Shown here in pieces: positions 1-4,739 of a stretch of 5,321 bases of DNA (position 1 is its first letter; every line of letters begins with the position of its first letter). A model generated the notes under the pieces. That model had not been told where the DNA came from and made no database searches. It saw only the letters and a list, made by a program, of their open reading frames with translations. The translations under genes were made by a program, and so were the position numbers. Source of the DNA: Zetaproteobacteria bacterium (lineage in GTDB: Bacteria > Pseudomonadota > Zetaproteobacteria > Mariprofundales > Mariprofundaceae); assembly GCA_021545665.1 (NCBI GenBank), contig JAJRTX010000299.1, forward strand, positions 1 through 5,321. Direction: 5' to 3'.

Positions 1-26
1 AAAAACGCTGACTTTTCAGAGGAGCT

Positions 27-194
27 TTAACCCGGACTATTCATGAATCGCTGTGATGATCGCGCCAAGGCTTTATTCGCAACGGATTCCGAGTAAGGAG
101 GCCGTAGCAGTGCATACGGACGACTGACAAGGAATTTGTTGCGGATAAAGGAACAAGCGAGGGCGCAGCAGTATTTATGAATAATCCGGGTTAA
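27..194. mobile_element. MITE-like quasi-palindromic element flanked by TTAA
   Basis: A non-coding element of about 160 bp (31-190) begins CCCGGACTATTCATGAAT and ends with its near-perfect inverse. Counting the flanking TTAA, the outer arms 26-48 and 173-195 match at 21 of 23 positions. A second pair of arms, 71-90 and 131-150, matches at 17 of 20 positions, and CCGTA (102-106) pairs with TACGG (115-119). All three pairs share the same centre at 110.5, so the element is one long imperfect palindrome. No ORF with a convincing start lies inside. TTAA at 27-30 and 191-194 fits a duplicated TTAA target, as known for piggyBac-type and, from memory, some IS1380-family transposases; the parental transposase cannot be named from this window. 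An alternative reading is a large REP/ERIC-like intergenic repeat. I am confident of the structure and less so of the class. Confidence 0.75.
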
Positions 195-1369
195 ATGGAT
201 TGCAGCCGATTCATGAGTCGCGGCAAGGAAATCATAGACACATTGGCACCGACGGGAAATTCGTCTTCACCACCGTATACGATATATTTTTGCGTTGCAT
301 CGATATCATCGCATATTTTACTGTAATGTTTGACCGGTTTAGGCGCAACGCCATGTTTGATTTCCACCGCCCAAACTTCCGATGATGATAACCTGATGAT
401 GAGGTCAATCTCAGCCCCGGCAGCCGTGCGGTAATACCAGGTTTCAGCGCGAGCAGGCAATACGGAATGGATGCTTTCCATCACGAAACCTTCCCAGCTT
501 TTGCCCAGCACAGGGTTGGACAGCAACGCATCATAACTGTCGATACCAAGCAGCCGGTGCTGAATGCCACTATCTCGGATGTAATAGCGGGGAGACTTCA
601 CCAGCCGCTTTTTCACATTGGCATGCCATGGCTGCAAACGCCTGACCAACAAAAGGTCGGTTAGGATATCGATATAGCTGGCAACCGTTTTGCCATCAAT
701 TTCCAGATTGGCGCCCAGTTTTGAATGGTTGACAGGTTCGCCTTGCAAATGAGCCAGCATCGTCCACAAGCGACGCAGCCTTGCCGCAGGCACGCGAAAG
801 CCCATCTGTGGCACATCACGTTCCAGATAAGTGCGGATCAAATTCTCAAGCCAGTCCATGGCCATGTCATTGTCGGCAGCCAGATAGCTGTCGGGGAAAC
901 CGCCACGAAGCCATAGCCTTTTCCGCGCCTGATCATTGTCCTCAATCTCAAGCGCGTTCAGACCGCCCATTTCAATATAGCGAATACGCCCGGCAAGGCT
1001 TTCGGATGTTTGGCGTAACAAATCCATGGATGCTGATCCAAGCAGCAGAAACTGTCCGGATTTGCGGCCCCGCTCTCTGTTTCTATCAATTAAACCGCGC
1101 AATACCATGAACAAATCAGGGGCGCGTTGTATCTCATCCAGAATCACCAGTTTATCGCTGTGCGCACTTAAAAAGGCTGTGGCATCACTGAGCTTGAGCA
1201 AATCACCCGGAGCCTCCAGATCAAGATAGATCGACCCCGCTTCCTTTGCTATCGCCTTCGCAAGCGTGGTTTTACCTACCTGTCGTGCGCCAAGCAGCAC
1301 GACGGCAGGTGTTTGTGTGATACTTTTCTGAAGCCTTTCCGATACCCATCGTGTCAACATACCTTGCAT
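191..1369 (-). CDS. AAA-type ATPase with C-terminal DUF4143 domain
   Basis: A 392-residue protein of the widespread ATP-binding/DUF4143 family, whose cellular role is mostly unknown. Walker A is GARQVGKTT (27-35), Walker B is LVILDEIQ (74-81), and a sensor-like GSASMDLLR follows at 111-119. The C-terminal half carries the family signatures GGFPDSY (156-162), a winged-helix-like stretch around 212-245, YYIRDSGI (262-269), GKSWEGFVMESI (289-300), AGAEIDLII (317-325) and AVEIKHG (334-340). The last two resemble the D...ExK core of PD-(D/E)xK nucleases. The length is normal for the family. The start is uncertain: ATG at 1369 has no clear ribosome binding site, and ATG at 1360 (residue 4) is preceded by AAGG only one base away. 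The stop codon lies in the TTAA at the edge of the palindromic element. The gene lies downstream of the toxin-antitoxin module on the same strand but is separated from it by 126 bp and a hairpin. Confidence 0.9.
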   Translation of the reverse strand: MQGMLTRWVSERLQKSITQTPAVVLLGARQVGKTTLAKAIAKEAGSIYLDLEAPGDLLKLSDATAFLSAHSDKLVILDEIQRAPDLFMVLRGLIDRNRERGRKSGQFLLLGSASMDLLRQTSESLAGRIRYIEMGGLNALEIEDNDQARKRLWLRGGFPDSYLAADNDMAMDWLENLIRTYLERDVPQMGFRVPAARLRRLWTMLAHLQGEPVNHSKLGANLEIDGKTVASYIDILTDLLLVRRLQPWHANVKKRLVKSPRYYIRDSGIQHRLLGIDSYDALLSNPVLGKSWEGFVMESIHSVLPARAETWYYRTAAGAEIDLIIRLSSSEVWAVEIKHGVAPKPVKHYSKICDDIDATQKYIVYGGEDEFPVGANVSMISLPRLMNRLQSI

Positions 1370-1373
1370 TCTA

Positions 1374-1386
1374 GGAATATAATTCC
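1374..1386. promoter_or_regulatory. 13-bp palindrome over a possible -10 box of the ATPase gene
   Basis: GGAAT-ATA-ATTCC is a perfect dyad five bases upstream of the first ATG of the ATPase gene. Read on the minus strand it contains TATATT (1381-1376), a plausible -10 box. The hexamer 17 bp further upstream (GTTAAA) is a poor -35. If used, transcription would start close to the ATG and give a nearly leaderless message, which would fit the missing ribosome binding site. This is a weak call based only on position and symmetry. Confidence 0.25.
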
Positions 1387-1464
1387 GAAATTACAAGGTT
1401 TAACGGGGAGGAATGGGGTCGCGTTGAGCAATACAACATCAAGGTTATGGTAACTTAAGTATTT

Positions 1465-1489
1465 GTTCGCACTGCGCTGCCGTGCGAAT
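1465..1489 (-). terminator. Hairpin behind the VapC-like gene, possible terminator
   Basis: TTCGCAC (1466-1472) and GTGCGAA (1482-1488) form a perfect 7-bp stem around a 9-base loop, with a G.T closing pair possible at 1465/1489. It begins about eight bases after the toxin stop codon. The downstream side on the minus strand reads ACAAATACTT, which is AT-rich but not a clean U tract. It could be a weak intrinsic terminator or a 3'-end stabilising hairpin that separates the toxin-antitoxin message from the ATPase gene. Confidence 0.4.
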
Positions 1490-1495
1490 GACCGG

Positions 1496-1885
1496 TTATC
1501 TGGCCAGTTTTACCCCGGACAGGCGGGACAATTTCTTGTCAAAAGTCATAAGTGTGCAGCTTGCCGCATGGCTTTCTATTGCAATCAGGCAATCAGCAAA
1601 ACCGGCTGTGTGTTGCTTGAACAGTCCGAGCGCTTCCAGAAAACGGTCTTCAGACTGTAAGGCAAAAGCTCTGTTATGCAGCAGGTGTTCCAGTAACTGC
1701 ACCACGGTCACTTTATCGAGTTTGTAAGCAGCTTGTAATACCCAGACCAGTTCAACAGCAACAATTTGGGATACAAACACCTGTTTTGCTTCACAGGCAA
1801 TTCGGCGGGCTATGGCCACTTGTTCCGGTTGTCCGGGGTCATCAACCAAAATGCGTACCAGGAGATTGGTGTCCGCAGCAATCAT
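1496..1885 (-). CDS. PIN-domain toxin, VapC-like
   Basis: A 129-residue PIN-domain protein, a full-length size for VapC toxins, which are Mg-dependent ribonucleases that block translation by cutting specific RNAs. The acidic residues expected at the active site are visible: D5 in ADTNLLVR, E45 in VAVELVWVL, D98 in GFADCLIA and D116 in TFDKKL, so the toxin appears intact. The start is set by a 4-base ATGA overlap with the antitoxin stop codon and by GAGGTGG about six bases upstream, inside the end of the antitoxin gene. The overlap implies translational coupling and a single transcript. The RNA target cannot be inferred. A hairpin follows the stop codon. Confidence 0.9.
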   Translation of the reverse strand: MIAADTNLLVRILVDDPGQPEQVAIARRIACEAKQVFVSQIVAVELVWVLQAAYKLDKVTVVQLLEHLLHNRAFALQSEDRFLEALGLFKQHTAGFADCLIAIESHAASCTLMTFDKKLSRLSGVKLAR

Positions 1886-2115
1886 AGTTCGCCACCTCTG
1901 CTTTGAATCGCCCGCTCCATATCATCCAGGCTGGCACTTTGCTCTTCTGATACGAGTCCGAATGCAGCTTCTATGTTTTTTATGACAGGTAGAATGATGA
2001 CCTTGCCATCTTCATAAATAAAACCGACCCGGTCACCCTGGTGAATGCCCAGCTGATGCCTTACAGTGGCAGGAATAGTGACCTGTCCTTTTGTAGTAAC
2101 CAATGAAGTTTTCAT
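1882..2115 (-). CDS. AbrB/MazE-fold antitoxin of the VapBC-like module
   Basis: A 77-residue antitoxin that should bind and neutralise the downstream PIN toxin and repress its own promoter. Residues 5-44 match the SpoVT/AbrB swapped-hairpin DNA-binding fold: TTKGQVTIPATVRHQLGI followed by GDRVGF and GKVIILPV. The tail from about residue 48 (IEAAFGLVSEE...DDMERAI) is acidic and helical, as expected for the toxin-binding part. I chose ATG at 2115 rather than the in-frame ATG at 2136. GGAGG (2126-2122) sits six bases before 2115, while 2136 lies inside the predicted -10 box and would be upstream of the transcript start. The 4-base overlap with the toxin gene fixes it as first gene of the operon. 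Confidence 0.88.
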   Translation of the reverse strand: MKTSLVTTKGQVTIPATVRHQLGIHQGDRVGFIYEDGKVIILPVIKNIEAAFGLVSEEQSASLDDMERAIQSRGGEL

Positions 2116-2135
2116 GGCGTACCTCCGAAGCGTCA

Positions 2136-2163
2136 ATCATACAAAATAAAATAAGTATTACAA
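2136..2163 (-). promoter_or_regulatory. Promoter of the toxin-antitoxin operon
   Basis: On the minus strand TTGTAA (2163-2158) and TATGAT (2141-2136) are separated by 16 bp. They match the sigma-70 consensus at four and five of six positions. The predicted start near 2129 leaves a leader of about 14 bases that still contains the GGAGG of the antitoxin gene. The -35 box overlaps the first copy of a 9-bp direct repeat, which suits autorepression. Confidence 0.5.
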
Positions 2164-2185
2164 TATCCATTTTGCCTTACAATAT
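2158..2185. promoter_or_regulatory. Direct repeat TTACAATAT x2, candidate antitoxin operator
   Basis: TTACAATAT occurs at 2158-2166 and again at 2177-2185. The copies are 19 bp apart start to start, a little under two helical turns. The first copy overlaps the -35 box of the toxin-antitoxin promoter. AbrB-fold antitoxins commonly bind repeated AT-rich sites in their own promoters, so this is the natural operator candidate. The region is AT-rich, so a chance repeat is possible. Confidence 0.4.
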
Positions 2186-2219
2186 TTTGGAATGATGGGG
2201 ATTCATGTTTTGATATGAA

Positions 2220-2318
2220 ATGCTTTGTTGTATCATCGAAGCCCTGATTGGCTTATCGGCGGCAATCGGTGCGTTTAAAATAAATGAGCTGAGAGCGACA
2301 ACGGATGTCGTAGAGTGA
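2220..2318 (+). CDS. Possible 32-codon small ORF upstream of the exported-protein gene
   Basis: An ATG at 2220 opens a 32-residue frame ending with TGA at 2316-2318, 34 bases before the next gene. The predicted peptide has a hydrophobic stretch (residues 3-18, including CIIEALIGLSAAIGAF) and then a polar tail KINELRATTDVVE. No good ribosome binding site precedes it. It could be a small membrane peptide, a leader peptide, or the remnant of a longer lost gene. A weak promoter candidate, TTGATA (2210-2215) with TATCAT (2231-2236) at only 15-bp spacing, would start transcription inside this ORF and so speaks against it. The call is tentative. Confidence 0.2.
   Translation: MLCCIIEALIGLSAAIGAFKINELRATTDVVE
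2295..2311. repeat. Dyad GCGACA-N5-TGTCGT, first copy
   Basis: GCGACA (2295-2300) and TGTCGT (2306-2311) form an inverted repeat around ACGGA. The inner five pairs are perfect and the outer pair is G.T. It ends 41 bases before the start codon of the exported-protein gene and lies inside the possible small ORF. The same arms and the same spacer length recur at 4225-4241. It may be an operator or an RNA hairpin. Confidence 0.4.
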
Positions 2319-2327
2319 GTTACCCTT

Positions 2328-2348
2328 CCTGCAACAAATTGCAGGAGG
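2328..2348 (+). promoter_or_regulatory. Hairpin covering part of the Shine-Dalgarno of the exported-protein gene
   Basis: CCTGCAA (2328-2334) and TTGCAGG (2339-2345) form a perfect 7-bp stem with the 4-base loop CAAA. The Shine-Dalgarno AGGAGG occupies 2343-2348, so its first three bases lie in the stem while GGAGGCGAG runs on to the ATG at 2353. In the RNA this would partly mask ribosome binding and could act as a translational control or thermometer-like element. The stem is seen directly; its regulatory use is inferred. Confidence 0.45.
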
Positions 2349-2352
2349 CGAG

Positions 2353-2796
2353 ATGATAAAAGCACTGATAACGTTAATGGCTCTGGTTGTGTTCTGTACA
2401 ACTCTGTATGCTGAAGAAAAAGCCCATGACTGGGATGATCAAAACTATTACATGCTTGCAATCAGATGTAAGACTCCCGATGCCAAGGGGCAGTTTCAAT
2501 TGTTTTACTGTATGGGACGCAATGGTGAAATTAATGTCAATATTCCTTCCCGACCTGAAGCTGGCGTCAGATATAATATGCTTACACTGGTGCAGGAAAA
2601 AGGAAGCATATCCTCATTGAAATATTATTTATCGAAGAGTGAGATCAACAACACTGTCGCCAGCGTTTATAATGGTGGCAATGTTGTAAATGCAGTATTT
2701 ATGATTGAGATTTATCATGTGGTAAAAGGAAAATCCAAATTGAAACGAAGATATCGGGCCAATGATTCACAGTGGGCGACATGGAGAACAAAATGA
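2353..2796 (+). CDS. Small exported protein of unknown function
   Basis: A 147-residue protein of no family I recognise. The N terminus is a good Sec signal peptide: K3, a hydrophobic core at 4-15 (ALITLMALVVFC), then TTLYA-EE, which suggests cleavage after residue 20. C15 does not sit in a lipobox, so a lipoprotein is unlikely. The mature part is about 127 residues, with two cysteines (C39, C53) that could form a periplasmic disulfide, predicted beta-rich segments, and a very basic C-terminal stretch (KGKSKLKRRYR, 125-135). The start is supported by AGGAGG five bases upstream. The stop overlaps the hydrolase start in ATGA, so the two genes are probably co-translated, although one product is exported and the other looks cytoplasmic. 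Confidence 0.75.
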   Translation: MIKALITLMALVVFCTTLYAEEKAHDWDDQNYYMLAIRCKTPDAKGQFQLFYCMGRNGEINVNIPSRPEAGVRYNMLTLVQEKGSISSLKYYLSKSEINNTVASVYNGGNVVNAVFMIEIYHVVKGKSKLKRRYRANDSQWATWRTK

Positions 2797-3419
2797 CTGA
2801 ATCAGCAAATGCAGACATCATTTATCTGCTTCACGGTTTTGCTTCAGGCCCGAAGCCTTCATCGGAAAAGGTAAAGGTGCTGGAGCAGGTGTTCGGGCTG
2901 CCGGTCAAGCAGATGAGCTACGATTCTGCGGCCAGTTACCAGGATAATGTTATTGCCTTGATATCGCAGGTGGATAGAGATCCGCTATTTTTTGTCGGTA
3001 CATCGCTTGGGGCATTTTATGCTTCCAAACTTTCAGAAGTATTCTATGAGCGGCATGCAGCTATGCCGATCATGCTGAACCCCTGTCATAACCCCGTCGC
3101 CAGTCTGGATTACCATAAAGGGATGAACACCAATTTTGTGACAGGTGAATCCTTTGAATTCACTGAGCAGGCCATTGCTTCCTACCGGGATATGCCATTC
3201 ATTGACACATCATTGATCATGCCGCGCTGGATTCTGTTGAATCTGGATGATGAACAGATTGATGCCCATGAAACGCAGTTGCTGTATAAAAACACCCTCG
3301 AAGTGATTTCATTTGAACATGGCGGCCATCGCTTTGAGAGTATCGCATCAGATGAAGTTGTCGCCGCACTGGAGTACATCAACAATACCTATTGTATAAT
3401 CGGGAATGCGAATGATTGA
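2793..3419 (+). CDS. UPF0227 (YcfP/YqiA-type) alpha/beta hydrolase
   Basis: A 208-residue cytoplasmic serine hydrolase of the YcfP/YqiA group; family members show esterase activity on short acyl esters, but physiological substrates are poorly known. YLLHGF (11-16) is the oxyanion-side HG motif. GTSLGAFYA (69-77) is the nucleophile elbow with S71. LNPCHNP (95-101) matches the family's conserved NP segment. LLNLDDEQID (148-157) supplies the acid, probably D152, D153 or D157, and GGHRF (177-181) supplies H179, so the triad appears complete. I chose ATG at 2793 over the in-frame GTG at 2772: it forms a 4-base overlap with the upstream stop codon and has GGAG six bases before it. The length is typical. 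Confidence 0.85.
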   Translation: MTESANADIIYLLHGFASGPKPSSEKVKVLEQVFGLPVKQMSYDSAASYQDNVIALISQVDRDPLFFVGTSLGAFYASKLSEVFYERHAAMPIMLNPCHNPVASLDYHKGMNTNFVTGESFEFTEQAIASYRDMPFIDTSLIMPRWILLNLDDEQIDAHETQLLYKNTLEVISFEHGGHRFESIASDEVVAALEYINNTYCIIGNAND

Positions 3420-3476
3420 TTGGGAATATGTTTGGGTACATACAACTCAATTGAAGTGGGAATACATATAATTTCT

Positions 3477-3482
3477 AGGAGG
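3477..3482 (+). promoter_or_regulatory. Strong ribosome binding site AGGAGG of the UDG-fold gene
   Basis: AGGAGG lies seven bases before ATG 3490 and fixes that start. It is the only clear signal in the 70-bp gap after the hydrolase gene. The gap is AT-rich, with no convincing promoter or terminator, so read-through from the upstream pair is possible. Confidence 0.7.
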
Positions 3483-3489
3483 ATTAGCC

Positions 3490-4113
3490 ATGTATGAATG
3501 TGCAGAATGCAGTGAATATGGATTCCATTTCAAACGAGGATACCAGCCAGTTGATTTTATAGAGGGTAAGAAAAATAGTCTTGTTTGGATTGTCGGACTT
3601 AACCCCGCTGTAGATCAAAACTGGGTGGACGAACGAACAAGTAAAGACCTTGATGGTTATTTTACTGACTTAGAGACGGTTCACAGTTACTTTAAGAATT
3701 TTAAGTCGGTTTCTGAAACCTTATTTGAGAATTTAGGCAAAGATTTTGGAACTGCACACACTGATATTGTAAAATGCTCAAGCAAATCATTTCCTCCAGA
3801 ATCAGCGAAAGGTAGAAAAGCAAAGCAGGTGATAAGTAATTGCAAGAAATTTCTGGAAAAACAAATTAATGATCACAAGCCAAAAATTATCGTTTGCAAT
3901 GGAGCTGAGGTTTCAAAATTCATGCTTACTTTCTTGCCACCGCCAACCGACTTTACAACAAATCAAACAAGCTATTGGTCCAGCATTGGTAAAGAAGATG
4001 TTTGCGTAGTGTTATCAGGTTTTATCGGTCGCATAGATAACTATGCTAAGCGTCGTTTAGGTATTGAAATCGAGAAGCGCCTTAAAGAACATCAAACCAG
4101 TAGCTTATGCTGA
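3490..4113 (+). CDS. Divergent uracil-DNA-glycosylase-fold protein with iron-sulfur cysteine pattern
   Basis: A 207-residue protein that resembles the UDG superfamily, mainly the family 4/5 branch. After an N-terminal CxxC (C4, C7), a beta strand leads into GLNPAVD (36-42), at the place of motif 1 (GEAPG in family 4, GxNPS/G in MUG-type enzymes). Next come HTDIVKC (90-96) and SNCKKFLEKQINDHKPKIIVC (116-136), which mirror the VKCRPP and NCRPFL...KPKVIVALG segments of family 4. The four cysteines C4, C7, C96 and C118 fall in the order of the [4Fe-4S] ligands, although the last spacing is longer (21 residues) than I recall for family 4. The C terminus has LSGFIGRIDNYAKRRLG (175-191) where a histidine motif (HPAxxL) would be expected, so catalysis may differ or be absent. 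The gene is visibly AT-richer than the ATPase gene. The fold call is by eye; the activity is open. Confidence 0.6.
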   Translation: MYECAECSEYGFHFKRGYQPVDFIEGKKNSLVWIVGLNPAVDQNWVDERTSKDLDGYFTDLETVHSYFKNFKSVSETLFENLGKDFGTAHTDIVKCSSKSFPPESAKGRKAKQVISNCKKFLEKQINDHKPKIIVCNGAEVSKFMLTFLPPPTDFTTNQTSYWSSIGKEDVCVVLSGFIGRIDNYAKRRLGIEIEKRLKEHQTSSLC

Positions 4114-4145
4114 TTATTTCTCCTCGTAACATGCCAACATAGTTG

Positions 4146-4225
4146 AGCAGAAAAGGCTCCCCCTGCTGTTCAGAGAAGGGCCGGTCAAGTTTGAAAGTTT
4201 TCCCCAAGATTAAGAAGACAGCAGG
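4146..4225 (+). repeat. Competing inverted repeats in the leader of the orphan gene
   Basis: The 173-bp gap between 4113 and 4287 contains CCTGCTGT (4162-4169), which can pair with ACAGCAGG (4218-4225). The same bases CTGCT (4163-4167) can also pair with AGCAG (4146-4150) upstream. The two pairings exclude each other, and the longer one shares base 4225 with the dyad at 4225-4241. This may be a leader with alternative folds or only a cluster of chance repeats. I see no promoter with both boxes in this gap. Confidence 0.3.
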
Positions 4226-4241
4226 CGACACTATTTGTCGC
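4225..4241. repeat. Dyad GCGACA-N5-TGTCGC, second copy
   Basis: GCGACA (4225-4230) and TGTCGC (4236-4241) form a perfect 6-bp inverted repeat around CTATT. It ends 45 bases before the start codon of the orphan gene at 4287, close to the 41-base distance of the sister copy at 2295-2311. It may be a shared operator or a shared RNA hairpin. Confidence 0.45.
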
Positions 4242-4286
4242 ACTGTGGATTATACTCTCCCTAACTTAAAAATGAGGAAGAGAGGC

Positions 4287-4679
4287 ATGACCAATATAGA
4301 GATAGCAAAACAATTGATGAGCAGAATGCTTCGAAAAGAACCGTCAGTTGCAGCAAACACATGCATATCATTTGAATCTGAGTCGGTAATCACATATTGC
4401 CTGGCATTTATGAATAGTGATGGAGAGCTCCAACAGAGTTATTTTACAGTTGACGACTCCGCTAGCCCCGGCCTCGAACCAAGAATTATCGTTGATTCTA
4501 ATGATCAGCTTCATGAAACCACATTTGGATGCAAGTCACCTGACGAAGATTTTTACAGTGATTACTGGGCTAATATCTTTCTCGACAGCTTCTATGCCTG
4601 GAGAACAAGATTCTTTGAAATTCAAGATATTAAAGACAAGAAAAATCATCCTCAAGAACTGGATGGAAAATTGGAATGA
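4287..4679 (+). CDS. Orphan acidic protein, function unknown
   Basis: A 130-residue soluble protein that I do not recognise. It opens with a probable helix (IEIAKQLMSRMLRKEP), continues with likely beta strands (CISFESES, ITYCLAFMN, QQSYFTV, PRIIVDS) and has an aromatic-rich acidic segment (SPDEDFYSDYWANIFLDSFYAWRTRFFEI, 84-112) before a charged tail. No signal peptide or membrane segment is visible. I chose ATG 4287, preceded by GAGG nine bases upstream and AGAGG directly before it. The in-frame ATG at 4272 has no ribosome binding site, and a longer frame could begin only at a TTG (4143). It is AT-rich like the UDG-fold gene and on the same strand, so both may have arrived together, but 173 bp of leader separate them. 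Confidence 0.6.
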   Translation: MTNIEIAKQLMSRMLRKEPSVAANTCISFESESVITYCLAFMNSDGELQQSYFTVDDSASPGLEPRIIVDSNDQLHETTFGCKSPDEDFYSDYWANIFLDSFYAWRTRFFEIQDIKDKKNHPQELDGKLE

Positions 4680-4701
4680 TCATAATTTCCTTTCAGTTTA
4701 A

Positions 4702-4712
4702 GGGGTCTCCCC
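4702..4712. terminator. Small GC hairpin between convergent genes
   Basis: GGGG-TCT-CCCC lies in the 60-bp gap between the orphan gene (plus) and the WYL remnant (minus). On the minus strand it is followed by TTAAA. The stem is only four pairs with a 3-base loop and lacks a real U tract, so it is a weak bidirectional terminator candidate. Confidence 0.25.
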
Positions 4713-4739
4713 CATGTGTTTAATGGTTGGCTACTTTAG

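Noticed and set aside
39..221. ATTCATGARTCGC at 39-51 and again at 209-221
   Set aside because: The second copy is coding sequence at the end of the ATPase gene; flanking bases do not align further, so this 12-of-13 match is probably chance.
2177..2461. 94-codon minus-strand frame across the divergent control region
   Set aside because: It overlaps the signal-peptide gene start antisense, covers the hairpins, and has no protein-like features.
3467..3472. Perfect TATAAT upstream of the UDG-fold gene
   Set aside because: No acceptable -35 hexamer lies 16-18 bp upstream, there is no extended -10, and the predicted start would fall in the ribosome binding site at 3477-3482.
4142..4148. GTTGAGC matches the integron attC core GTTRRRY
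   Set aside because: No matching inverse core (RYYYAAC) was found in the upstream gap, and no attC-like paired arms surround it.
4143..4286. N-terminal extension of the orphan gene from a TTG at 4143
   Set aside because: It has no ribosome binding site and reads through the inverted repeats; ATG 4287 has purine-rich ribosome binding sequence.
4155..4713. CTCCCCC-containing motifs on both sides of the orphan gene (near 4157 and 4707), as possible mobile-element ends
   Set aside because: The similarity is limited to about nine bases in direct orientation with a gap; no terminal repeat or target duplication could be defined.
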